The position numbers and the translations under genes were made by a program. Shown piece by piece: positions 6,087 to 12,080 of a stretch of DNA of 12,080 bases. The notes beneath the pieces are model-generated. The model worked only from the letters and a program-made list of their open reading frames with translations, did not search any database and was not told the origin of the DNA. Positions within the stretch are counted from its first letter, which is position 1. Each line of letters starts with the position of its first letter. The DNA comes from Desulfobacteraceae bacterium (lineage in GTDB: Bacteria > Desulfobacterota > Syntrophobacteria > BM002): the NCBI GenBank assembly GCA_002899795.1, contig PPDG01000352.1, positions 1-12,080 of the forward strand, written 5' to 3'.

Positions 6087-7208
6087 TTAACGTGAGAGCT
6101 CCTCTAGTTCCTTTAGTTTGGCAATACCCCATTGTATTTCTTCTGGCTCGTAAGCGGGAAAAGTCAAGCGCGTAAACAAGCCTTCCTTACGCTTTTTTTC
6201 TCTCAAATTAGGAGCGACAGCGTCCCAGGCCGCGGCGATACCAACGCCGGCTTCTTTGGCAGATTTTATAAAGGATTCTTCTTTGTCGGGTGTTATTTTC
6301 TTCAAGCTGATACTAGCAAAGAAGCCACCGCTGATATCAACAGGAGAGGCTCCCGGAAAATGAGCATTAAGCGACAAATTGAGTGCATCCATTTTCGGTT
6401 TATAAAGAGCGCATAAATAGTCTAAGAAGTCTGAATATTTACCAGATTCTATGAAATCGGCTATGAATGCTTGAGTCGGTAAGTTGGGATTGATCCGGGT
6501 GTTGGCAACAACCTTACCCATGTGCTCTACATAGTCTTTTGGCAGAATGATGTATCCACACTTCGTCCCCGGAGAAATAGTTTTTGTAAAGGAACTCATC
6601 AAAATAGGTCCCCATTCTGAAACTGTTATAGAGGTATTCTTATTTCCATCATAACGAAGCAGTTCATAACAAATGTCCCAAGCGCACAGGATGGACTGTT
6701 CTCTGCATATCTGTTCAACAGACTCCCGATTCTCTTCAGAGTAGTTAATGCCAGTGGGATTTTGATGAAATGGGATTCCGTAAAAAACTGCGGCTGGGAT
6801 TTTGTTCGCCACCTCTTTTAATTGCTTGAGGTTTATTCCAGTCGATGTCAATTCAACTCCAATCAGATTATGCCCGTACCGTTCTGCATCGACCATTGTG
6901 CGATCATAAGTCGCTTCCTCAACAATAATATTGCTTCCTCTCGGGAGTGACTTGAAAAAAAGTGAAATCACTTCCAAACCGCCATTGCCAACAATAACTC
7001 GCTCCGGATCAACGTGATGTGACTGGCCTATAAGATCTCGCAGGGGCTTAAAGCCATTAAAATGGCCATACTGAAGCACATCTGTTCCGTATCGTTTTAT
7101 CGCTTTTTCATAGCCCTCGGATGCAATTGGTATGAGGCGCGACAGGGCTTCTTCAGCAGGAATGCCCCGTAAGAAATTGATTGATTTTTTTTCGCTTGCT
7201 TTACCCAC
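6087..7208 (-). CDS. PLP-dependent aminotransferase, class I/II
   Basis: A fold-type I aminotransferase of 373 residues from the chosen start. Visible motifs (numbered from GTG 7208) are GNGGLEVI near 75 (cofactor loop), NPTG at 150-153, DICYELLRYDG with Asp178 for the pyridine nitrogen, and SSFTKTISPGTKCGY with the Schiff-base lysine K209. The SFTKTISPG context is that of the MocR/2-aminoadipate (LysN-like) and valine-pyruvate type groups, here without a GntR DNA-binding domain. The Arg usually found as GxRxGY is a Lys (GTKCGY). The substrate is unknown. The start is decided by AGGAGGA (7216-7222) seven bases upstream of GTG 7208; an ATG at 7235 would place this strong site inside the gene. 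It stands alone, with spacers of over 100 bp on both sides. Confidence 0.9.
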   Translation of the reverse strand: MGKASEKKSINFLRGIPAEEALSRLIPIASEGYEKAIKRYGTDVLQYGHFNGFKPLRDLIGQSHHVDPERVIVGNGGLEVISLFFKSLPRGSNIIVEEATYDRTMVDAERYGHNLIGVELTSTGINLKQLKEVANKIPAAVFYGIPFHQNPTGINYSEENRESVEQICREQSILCAWDICYELLRYDGNKNTSITVSEWGPILMSSFTKTISPGTKCGYIILPKDYVEHMGKVVANTRINPNLPTQAFIADFIESGKYSDFLDYLCALYKPKMDALNLSLNAHFPGASPVDISGGFFASISLKKITPDKEESFIKSAKEAGVGIAAAWDAVAPNLREKKRKEGLFTRLTFPAYEPEEIQWGIAKLKELEELSR

Positions 7209-7317
7209 CGTACAATCCTCCTCTTTTGCCACCATTGTGAAAGGTACTCTTACCTACTTAACAAGATGCAAGATGTGAATAGCACAGCATTGGGTCGGGA
7301 ACAAGGGGAAAAGGGTA

Positions 7318-7339
7318 AGCCCGGAAAGGTATCCGGGCT
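7318..7339 (-). terminator. Terminator hairpin of the ACT-domain gene
   Basis: AGCCCGGA (7318-7325) and TCCGGGCT (7332-7339) form a perfect 8-bp stem with a 6-base loop. It overlaps the stop codon of the ACT-domain gene. On the minus strand it is followed by TACCCTTTTCCCC, a weak T-rich tail. Its right part, TATCCGGGCTAGA (7330-7342), is identical to the end of the MITE-like palindrome at 3237-3249. Confidence 0.5.
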
Positions 7340-7724
7340 AGACAAACCGGTGTCCAGCTTGCGACAGCTTCTGGACAGCCCTATCCACCTGTGCTTCCTT
7401 GACCAGCAAATAGTCGGTATCAAAGGTTGATATTGCCATGATGCTGATTTCCTCTTGAGCCAAAGCTTTTGTCAGCGAGGCGAGGACCCCGACCAAGGCG
7501 AAATCCAGGGGCCCCTCTACCTTGATACTGCGGAAGTCTTTCTCACAACGAGTCCCTTCCGGTACGATTTTTTGTAGACATACAAGTGAGAGTTCTTCCT
7601 TGGTCCGGGTAACTGAGAAAAAATCCCCTGCCAAAGCCCAAGATGGAATACCTGCATCAGATTCCAGTCTACAAATGGCAAAGGTATCAGCTAGCAACGA
7701 TAGCGTGAGGTTGGTGTGGTTCAT
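7338..7724 (-). CDS. ACT-domain protein
   Basis: A 128-residue protein with two ACT-like halves, resembling the uncharacterised ACT-domain group COG3603. The N-terminal half (LTLSLLADTFAICRLES, then WALAGDFFSVTRTKEELSLVC) shows the strand pattern of a degenerate first ACT unit. The C-terminal half (GPLDFALVGVLASLTKALAQEEISIMAISTFDTDYLLVKEAQVDRAVQKL) is a clear ACT beta-alpha-beta-beta-alpha-beta unit. Such proteins probably sense amino acids or other small ligands; no enzyme domain is present. ATG 7724 is chosen because GGAG lies six bases upstream; ATG 7736 overlaps that site and has no good one of its own. The aminotransferase gene lies about 130 bp downstream, beyond a hairpin, so a shared amino-acid role is only a suggestion. 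Confidence 0.85.
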   Translation of the reverse strand: MNHTNLTLSLLADTFAICRLESDAGIPSWALAGDFFSVTRTKEELSLVCLQKIVPEGTRCEKDFRSIKVEGPLDFALVGVLASLTKALAQEEISIMAISTFDTDYLLVKEAQVDRAVQKLSQAGHRFV

Positions 7725-7769
7725 ACCGTTCTCCATTTCTCATGGGCAACTCTAATCCAGCGCTTAGTA

Positions 7770-7824
7770 AAGGGTAAACAGTTAACGGTAAACGGTTACT
7801 GTTTATCATTAACGGTTCACCCTT
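7770..7824. repeat. Low-complexity palindrome of GTAAACG/GTTAACG heptamers
   Basis: A 55-bp palindrome with 27-bp arms around one central base, with 22 of 27 pairs matching. Outer ends are AAGGGT (7770-7775) and ACCCTT (7819-7824). The left arm is a run of heptamers, GTAAACA, GTTAACG, GTAAACG, GTTACTG. It lies 45 bp upstream of the ACT-domain start codon, in that gene's probable leader or promoter. Confidence 0.7.
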
Positions 7825-7980
7825 CAAAACATTAAATTGAAGGATGCGACATTAACGCCGACTGAAATCCTGAGGAATTACGCATTACTCGATCTTAATC
7901 AAAGTCACATCTCCTTCTCATATCTGAACTTTTCCAGAAGTTCACATCTTGGCAAGAGACGTGAAGTTTTGGGAGAAAGA

Positions 7981-8015
7981 GAGGACAACACGAAGTTGTG
8001 TTCGCCTCAATTTTT
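7981..8015 (+). terminator. Hairpin with T-tract (possible terminator or attenuator)
   Basis: GAGG-ac-AACAC pairs with GTGTT-cg-CCTC (7981-8008) around a GAAGTT loop, and AATTTTT follows on the plus strand. This is the form of a rho-independent terminator, yet the nearest plus-strand gene is downstream (8272). It could be an attenuator in that operon's leader, a terminator of an unseen small RNA, or chance. Confidence 0.35.
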
Positions 8016-8271
8016 CTGAATGAAGACTATCAGCTGGAATCCACGATTCAGGTTTGGCATACATCTCAGAGCACTCGGGCAAGAAGTCTACATTTTCATG
8101 GAAATACACTTTAGCCATCTCTAATTTACTCCCTACTGTACAACCTCTAGTTTGAATCTCCAAAAAAATGACTGCAGGTGTATCCTTTTCATTCGCTAAT
8201 ACGTCATAAGGGGTAAAGATGAGGTAAAGCGCATGTACGATTCAGTCAAAAGGGAAAAGGAGGACATTACC

Positions 8272-8790
8272 ATGCGAGTATCAAAACAAGATTTTGCCAT
8301 TGAGGTAGAAGGCAAGAAGGCAGTATGTCCTCTGGGTGAAGTTGTCGGAAAAAAGATGATCTCCGAGGGAAAAATTCCCGTCATTTCATGCGAGGGAGGA
8401 TGTTTTCGTGGAGAAATTGCTAGAGTTGCGGCCCATATGGTGGCAAAGGAAGAGCCATACAGCCGCGGATGCCACGGAGAAATGTTTACAGCACCACGTT
8501 CGGCAATGGCAGAGTGGGCCAGGAAGGCCAACAAAATCGTTGTTATTGATGGTTGTTTCATGCATTGTCACGGCCGGATTATGAAAAACGTTGTCGGCCA
8601 CGAAAACATGATCCAATTCGACGCCCTCCCTATTTATAATAAAGACAATAAATACAAAGACATAATGCTTGTCGACGAGATCTCGGAAGCCGAAAGAGAG
8701 GGTTTAGCACGGCAGGTAGCTGACAAGATTCTGGCTAGTTTAAAAGATGGCACCCCATACGATTCAGAGTCACAGCCTTCTTGTGGGTGA
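8272..8790 (+). CDS. DGC-domain putative zinc-binding protein
   Basis: A 172-residue soluble protein with the DGC-type putative zinc-binding pattern: C19, C40 and C44 in ISCEGGCFRGE, C67 in RGCHGE, and C95/C99 in VIDGCFMHCHGR, where D93-G94-C95 is the motif that names the family. The family is thought to bind zinc through conserved cysteines; its biochemical role is not established. The last third is helical, ending in a Cys two residues from the C-terminus. There is no signal peptide, so it is cytoplasmic. ATG 8272 is fixed by AGGAGGA (8258-8264) seven bases upstream; an upstream in-frame ATG at 8233 has no comparable site. It is the first gene of a five-gene cluster, 34 bp ahead of the thioredoxin-like gene, which links it to thiol, sulfur or metal handling. 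Confidence 0.88.
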   Translation: MRVSKQDFAIEVEGKKAVCPLGEVVGKKMISEGKIPVISCEGGCFRGEIARVAAHMVAKEEPYSRGCHGEMFTAPRSAMAEWARKANKIVVIDGCFMHCHGRIMKNVVGHENMIQFDALPIYNKDNKYKDIMLVDEISEAEREGLARQVADKILASLKDGTPYDSESQPSCG

Positions 8791-8824
8791 GAGTGAACCT
8801 TAGACTGAGACCAAAGGAGGAATT

Positions 8825-9460
8825 ATGTCAGTAAATAACGCTCGCAGATTTGTTGAAAAATTGAGACCAGACCAGAATTTCCATAAAAAGGTGTTGGGGC
8901 TGATCGTTTGCATCTTGCTGAGTATGAGCTGTTCTCTCGTTTATGCAGGAATGGCCATAGCCCCCGGCAGCACACTGCCAGAGTTTGAAATAGAAATGCC
9001 AACCTTGCCCGAGATGCGCGCGTACCTTGGAATTAAAGGTGGAAGAGCTTTTTCATTGCCTCAGATCCCGGCCAAGCTCATCGTGGTGGAGTTCTTTGGC
9101 ATTTTCTGCCCCAAATGCCATCAGAACGCTCCCATCGCCAACCAACTTTACAAATCCATCAAGGAAGATAAGGAACTGAGTAAAAATATCAAGATGATAG
9201 GTATTGGTTTGGCAAGCAAATCTAAAGAGATCGCTGTATACAAGCAGAAATTCAAAGTTGAATTTCCCTTGTTTCCAGATCCGCAGAAAAAGGCTAAGAC
9301 AAAGTCCAAGGTGAAACATGTCCCTCTTACCATTGTGATAGATAAAAGTGGTAAAGTGCTCATGAGTCATCTTGGTGTGATTAAGAACTTAGACGCGTTT
9401 TTAGGCGAAATTAGAAAGCACCATAGGGCATTAGAGTATCGTATCGAAGCTTCTTTGTAA
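8825..9460 (+). CDS. Exported TlpA/ResA-like thioredoxin-fold protein
   Basis: A 211-residue protein with a basic N-terminal region and a hydrophobic segment (about 23-41, ending LVYAG) acting as signal peptide or anchor; the 20-odd residues before it are longer than usual. The mature part is a thioredoxin/AhpC-TSA fold: KLIVVEFFGIFCPKCHQNAPIANQL holds the active site C95-P-K-C98, HVPLT holds the cis-proline (P167), and TIVIDKSGKVLMSHLG is the usual last strand pair. TlpA-like proteins reduce or shuttle disulfides in the periplasm. An insertion between signal and active site (MRAYLGIKGGRAFSLPQI) fits TlpA-type domains. The ribosome site AGGAGGAATT immediately precedes ATG 8825. Together with the rhodanese and MauE/DoxX-like genes it suggests a periplasmic redox relay. 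Confidence 0.88.
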   Translation: MSVNNARRFVEKLRPDQNFHKKVLGLIVCILLSMSCSLVYAGMAIAPGSTLPEFEIEMPTLPEMRAYLGIKGGRAFSLPQIPAKLIVVEFFGIFCPKCHQNAPIANQLYKSIKEDKELSKNIKMIGIGLASKSKEIAVYKQKFKVEFPLFPDPQKKAKTKSKVKHVPLTIVIDKSGKVLMSHLGVIKNLDAFLGEIRKHHRALEYRIEASL

Positions 9461-9505
9461 TAGTTTTAGTCTCCTTTGACGATTTGAAAACCTTTGAGTT
9501 TGTTC

Positions 9506-10036
9506 ATGACTGAGAAACGTGAAATAGCGACAGCACTTGCTGATAGCACTCTATCAGGTGAACTAATACGTGCGCCTGTTACGGCCCCTCGCATGACATG
9601 GGTCGACTATCTGTTAATTGTCGGCCTCAGTGTGGTGTGTGCTCTGGTTTTTAACAAATCCAACTTCAAGGGCATACCAATTGTTCCGCAAAGCTTTTTG
9701 GACGAGGCCGTCTCCTTCGAAAACCCTGCCACGGCTTTCGATAAACACAAAAAAGGTGAAACACTTTTTGTCGACGCCATGCCATATAGCTTTTACGAAC
9801 AAGAGCACATAGCAGGCGCGGTGAGCCTTCCGTTGGCAATATTTGGTTTTATGTATGATGTGAGTATAGGTCAGACAGACAAGTCGAAGGAAATCATTGT
9901 TTACGGGCGCACAATAAGTAAGCGGCACGATGAGGAGGTGGCCAGCAATTTGGTGGCGCGTGGCCACAAAAACGTGAAAATCCTTAAAGGCGGTTTGGAT
10001 GCCTGGAGGAAAAAACACTATCCGGTGGAATCATGA
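9506..10036 (+). CDS. Membrane-anchored rhodanese-like protein lacking the catalytic Cys
   Basis: A 176-residue protein with a hydrophobic helix at about 33-50 and a rhodanese domain at about 85-175. Family marks are LFVDAMPYSFYEQEHIAGAVSLP and, at the end, VKILKGGLDAWRKKHYP. In active enzymes the loop after the central strand reads VYC-R; here it is IIVYGRTISKR, with Gly134 where the persulfide-forming Cys belongs. Classical thiosulfate sulfurtransferase activity is therefore unlikely; a binding or scaffold role is inferred. C45 lies in the membrane helix and is the only Cys I see. The ATG at 9506 is chosen over an in-frame TTG at 9494; neither has a strong ribosome site, so translation may be modest. 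The gene is 45 bp after the thioredoxin-like gene and 32 bp before the next start. Confidence 0.87.
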   Translation: MTEKREIATALADSTLSGELIRAPVTAPRMTWVDYLLIVGLSVVCALVFNKSNFKGIPIVPQSFLDEAVSFENPATAFDKHKKGETLFVDAMPYSFYEQEHIAGAVSLPLAIFGFMYDVSIGQTDKSKEIIVYGRTISKRHDEEVASNLVARGHKNVKILKGGLDAWRKKHYPVES

Positions 10037-10068
10037 GGAGTATCTCGTCGTATATTAAGGAGATTTTG

Positions 10069-10533
10069 ATGAGTGAATATCTATCCCTTGCTCTTAGGAC
10101 ATATGTTGGAGGGATATTTATCTATGCCAGTCTGAACAAGATACCCGATCCTGGCGTATTCGCAGAAAACATAGCCGCCTATCGGATCATCCCGTACCAA
10201 GGGCTTCATCTTGTGGCGATCATCCTACCATGGATAGAGCTTATCGGCGGCTTTTTTCTTATCCTCGGTCTGAGAACGCGCGCTGCGGCGTCGATTCTGG
10301 GTGGACTACTCTTTATGTTCACCCTTTTCGTCATCATCAACATCTTCAGAGACTCCCCCATCAGCTGCGGATGTTTCGGCACAGTGGCAGAGGCGGTTAG
10401 CTGGAAGAAAGTCACCACTAACACGATCTGGCTACTCATGACAATCCAGGTATTTCTCTTTGACAGGATTTACTTTTTACGCAGACGCGGGTTCGTTTTT
10501 GAAAAGAAGGTCCATAAAGACTTTCATAACTAA
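10069..10533 (+). CDS. MauE/DoxX-like redox-associated membrane protein
   Basis: A 154-residue integral membrane protein with four predicted helices (about 7-23, 47-66, 73-93, 117-133). The segment LRTYVGGIFIYASLNKIPDP is typical of the DoxX/MauE group, and SCGCFG (C100, C102) after helix 3 is the paired-Cys motif of MauE-type members. MauE is needed for disulfide-rich methylamine dehydrogenase maturation, and relatives are found beside thioredoxin-fold partners; exchange of electrons with the TlpA-like protein is a reasonable inference. The start is ATG 10069, with AGGAG six bases upstream. An in-frame ATG at 10033 overlaps the stop of the rhodanese gene and would add 12 polar residues; it would give overlapping translation but has a poorer site. 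The C-terminus is a basic, presumably cytoplasmic tail. Confidence 0.86.
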   Translation: MSEYLSLALRTYVGGIFIYASLNKIPDPGVFAENIAAYRIIPYQGLHLVAIILPWIELIGGFFLILGLRTRAAASILGGLLFMFTLFVIINIFRDSPISCGCFGTVAEAVSWKKVTTNTIWLLMTIQVFLFDRIYFLRRRGFVFEKKVHKDFHN

Positions 10534-10551
10534 TAGAGAGGAGAAATCAAA

Positions 10552-10775
10552 ATGAGCGACGAACAAAAAAAAACACCAAGGAAGAAACCCTTAACTGCTG
10601 CGAGGGTATGCCCTTTGCCGAGATGATGCAAAAAATGATGAACCAGCAAGGTGAAGGGCTCGGCTTCGACTGCGCTGAAATGATGTCTGAGATGATGGAA
10701 AAGGTGAAGACAGGAGGGGATCCGATGGCAATGTGCAAGGAAATGATGGAGAAGTTGAAGAGAGAATGCTGTTAG
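10552..10775 (+). pseudogene. Small Met/Cys-rich protein gene with a frameshift at an A9 run
   Basis: A strong ribosome site (GAGGAG, eight bases upstream) leads to ATG 10552, but the frame stops at 10624-10626 after only 24 codons. One extra base in the A9 run (10565-10573) would continue into a 74-residue protein ending at TAG 10773-10775. That product begins MSDEQKKNTKEETLNCCEG and contains PFAEMMQKMMNQ, CAEMMSEMMEK, MAMCKEMMEK and a terminal ECC. It therefore has six Cys and over a dozen Met in paired MM steps: a likely metal- or thiol-binding peptide. It is 18 bp after the MauE/DoxX-like gene, last of the cluster. The break may be a sequencing error, a real mutation, phase variation, or be bypassed by slippage on the A run. 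The family was not recognised. Confidence 0.75.
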
Positions 10776-10801
10776 CGATTCATCGTACCCTGTGGTGACT
10801 T

Positions 10802-10825
10802 GTTGTTTAGATGACAACTTTATTT
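10802..10825 (+). terminator. Weak terminator-like hairpin after the redox cluster
   Basis: GTTGT (10802-10806) and ACAAC (10814-10818) form a short 5-bp stem followed by TTTATTTC. It is 27 bp after the last cluster gene, in the right place to end its transcript, but the stem is short and AT-rich, so support is thin. Confidence 0.3.
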
Positions 10826-10980
10826 CATCCGTAGCATATCTATATTTGTTGTGTTAAGGTCTGAAAATTCGTTTCTCTCTGCCGGAATGTTGTCCACACC
10901 GACCCATTCGGGCACTGAAGCTTTCTGCAACTCGCCACCTTAGATTTTTGCGCAAGTTCTCTCTACAGATTTAGTGGAAA

Positions 10981-11721
10981 ATGCTAGAGCCATCTACCTC
11001 CAAATTTGCTTCCTATGTGATGCTCATACTGACGTACCTCATTGGGGCAGTCTCGATGCTGGTTTGGATGGTATTTCTCTTTCACGGTTCGCTGAATCTT
11101 GTAAATCTGGGCCTGGGCGAAATCGCAGGACTTGGATTAAACGCCTTGCTCTCTCTAGCATTTTTCATTCAACACAGCGTGATGCTTAGAAGGTCGTTCC
11201 GCCGATGGTTGGCAAAGTTCATTAGAGCGGAATACCATGGTGCCTTATTTACGATTGCCTCAGGCGCTGCCTTACTGATACTAGTTGTATTCTGGCAAAA
11301 GTCCGCCTACGTTATAGCGACGCCACAGGGCATTATTCGTTGGTTGATGCGCGCTGTCTTTATCCTGGCGATTCTGGGCTTCTACTGGGGCTTTTGGGCA
11401 CTGGACTCGTTTGACGCGTTCGGCCTCAGTCCGATTTTGAATAATTTACGTGGAAAGGACCCGCCGCCGATGCCTTTTATCGTTCGTGGCCCTTATCGCT
11501 GGGTGCGCCATCCGCTCTATTTTTTCTCTCTGTTGTTAATCTGGTCATGTCCGGACCTGAGCCTAGACCGGTTGCTGTATAACGTTCTGTGGACAACATG
11601 GATAATCGTCGGTTCAGTATTTGAGGAACGCGACCTTGTGGCTGATTTTGGAGAGCCTTATCGGAACTACCAACGCAAAGTGCCTATGCTCATTCCGTGG
11701 CGCATTCGCACATTTAGATAG
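10981..11721 (+). CDS. Isoprenylcysteine methyltransferase/NnrU-like membrane protein (MddA-like)
   Basis: A 246-residue integral membrane protein with about six hydrophobic segments (roughly 11-34, 50-65, 86-105, 121-141, 176-190, 198-213). The C-terminal part has the isoprenylcysteine carboxyl methyltransferase signature: GPYRWVRHPLY (170-180, SAM-binding RHP), EERDL (215-219) and FGEPYRNYQRKVPMLIPW (223-240). The N-terminal FFIQHSVMLRR and the AEYHGALFTIASG stretch match the NnrU/methanethiol S-methyltransferase (MddA) type, so a small thiol substrate is possible; the family is too broad to be sure. No strong ribosome site precedes ATG 10981 (TGGA three bases away). It lies 205 bp after the redox cluster and probably has its own promoter, which I could not identify in the spacer. 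Confidence 0.87.
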   Translation: MLEPSTSKFASYVMLILTYLIGAVSMLVWMVFLFHGSLNLVNLGLGEIAGLGLNALLSLAFFIQHSVMLRRSFRRWLAKFIRAEYHGALFTIASGAALLILVVFWQKSAYVIATPQGIIRWLMRAVFILAILGFYWGFWALDSFDAFGLSPILNNLRGKDPPPMPFIVRGPYRWVRHPLYFFSLLLIWSCPDLSLDRLLYNVLWTTWIIVGSVFEERDLVADFGEPYRNYQRKVPMLIPWRIRTFR

Positions 11722-11787
11722 GGGCGAGAGTACGATTATTTGACAGAACACCCGCGAGCCGAAGTGATGCAGCTTATCCGGAATCGT

Positions 11788-11814
11788 GAGGGAGAACGGA
11801 GAATCTCTCCCGGT
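11788..11814 (+). terminator. Possible hairpin in the spacer after the methyltransferase gene
   Basis: GGGAGA and TCTCCC form a 6-bp stem (about 11791-11812) with a 10-base loop, about 70 bp after the methyltransferase stop. The following GGTTATTG is not a real T-tract, so this is only a weak terminator candidate. Confidence 0.2.
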
Positions 11815-11855
11815 TATTGAGGCGCGGGCAGACTGAAAGAGGGGAGGAAGAGATC

Positions 11856-12080
11856 ATGGCATCGGTAAAGCTTATCTCGGAGGAAGAGGTAGAAGGTAAG
11901 GCCAAAGAGGTTTACGAAGACATCAAGAGTACCCTTGGGATCGACTTCGTTCCGAATATGTATAAGGCGATGGCCGGAAAGCCTAGTTTCCTCGATGCAA
12001 ACTGGAAAAAGGTTAATGCCATAATGGTGGAGCCAGGGAAGCCCGACCGGATGACAAAGGAGATCATTGCTGTAGCAGTA
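11856..12080 (+). CDS. Carboxymuconolactone decarboxylase/AhpD-like protein, N-terminal 75 residues
   Basis: The frame opens at ATG 11856 with GGAGG eight bases upstream and remains open to the window end, 75 codons exactly. The translation starts MASVKLISEEEVEGKAKEVY and continues with DIKSTLGIDFVPNMYKAMAGKP and MTKEIIAVAV. This N-terminal pattern (VYEDIK, then VPNMYKAMA, then MTKEIIAVAV leading into the active-site helix) is typical of carboxymuconolactone decarboxylase family proteins related to AhpD. The CxxC/His peroxidatic motif that would confirm activity lies beyond the window. It is about 130 bp after the methyltransferase gene. The family call is fairly safe, but the specific role is unknown. 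Confidence 0.8.
   Translation, partial: MASVKLISEEEVEGKAKEVYEDIKSTLGIDFVPNMYKAMAGKPSFLDANWKKVNAIMVEPGKPDRMTKEIIAVAV

Larger units (their letters stand above)
7725..8271. other. Divergent intergenic region between the minus- and plus-strand halves
   Basis: About 550 bp between the starts of the ACT-domain gene (minus) and the zinc-binding-protein operon (plus). It must hold the promoters of both, but I see no convincing -35/-10 pair or operator. It contains the palindrome at 7770-7824 and a hairpin with T-tract at 7981-8015. A minus-strand frame with ATG 8118 and stop at 7942 (58 residues, starting MAKVYFHENVDF) has GGGAG ten bases upstream. It matches no family I know and may be chance or a gene remnant. 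Confidence 0.5.

Noticed and set aside
7942..8163. 73-codon minus-strand frame (or 58 codons from ATG 8118)
   Set aside because: The start MAKVYFHENVDF faintly recalls ketol-acid reductoisomerase N-termini, but the match ends within a dozen residues and the rest has no family signal. Kept only as a note in the spacer entry.
11719..11820. In-frame continuation of 32 codons after the TAG of the methyltransferase, suggesting read-through or pyrrolysine
   Set aside because: An open run of about 33 codons is not rare by chance, the protein already ends at the usual family position, and no pyrrolysine genes are visible.

Overview
The window looks like chromosomal DNA from an anaerobic, probably sulfate-reducing deltaproteobacterium (Desulfobacterota). 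This rests on gene content: a PflX-type radical SAM protein with a Tat-like leader, a DGC-type zinc-binding protein, and a TlpA/rhodanese/MauE-DoxX set. The intergenic DNA is also rich in palindromic repeats, in the style I associate with that group. This is inference; no rRNA, tRNA or phylogenetic marker gene is present.

Positions 1-7736 carry genes only on the minus strand. Read from high to low coordinates they are: an ACT-domain protein (7338-7724), a PLP aminotransferase (6087-7208), a GGCT/AIG2-like protein (5536-5955), a membrane-anchored AlgH/YqgE protein followed at 16-40 bp by a PaaI-type hotdog thioesterase (4686-5420, 4181-4645), a small exported protein (3579-3944), a small zinc-ribbon protein (2828-3046), a Tat-type PflX-like radical SAM protein (1246-2319), and a large unrecognised protein cut by the window start (1-1064). 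Most are separated by repeat-rich spacers, so they do not form one operon. The exception is the AlgH/thioesterase pair.

The spacers are unusually structured. They hold a 184-bp full-length palindrome resembling a MITE (3064-3247), a 124-bp palindrome with 8-bp perfect ends that weakly recalls an integron attC site (2672-2795), and a GC-rich cruciform (2506-2588). They also hold a REP-like cluster (4017-4170) with a stray copy at 5512-5532, and three low-complexity palindromes built from unrelated 7-8 bp units (1175-1243, 3396-3502, 7770-7824).

From 8272 the coding strand switches to plus. A co-directional cluster (8272-10775) encodes a DGC zinc-binding protein, an exported TlpA-like thioredoxin with a CPKC site, a membrane-anchored rhodanese whose catalytic Cys is replaced by Gly, a four-helix MauE/DoxX-like membrane protein with CGCFG, and a small Met/Cys-rich protein whose reading frame is broken at an A9 run. 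I infer an extracytoplasmic thiol/sulfur or metal redox relay; this is the most interesting functional unit here. After a 205-bp gap come an isoprenylcysteine-methyltransferase/NnrU-like membrane protein (10981-11721) and the first 75 codons of a carboxymuconolactone decarboxylase/AhpD-like protein (11856 to the window end).
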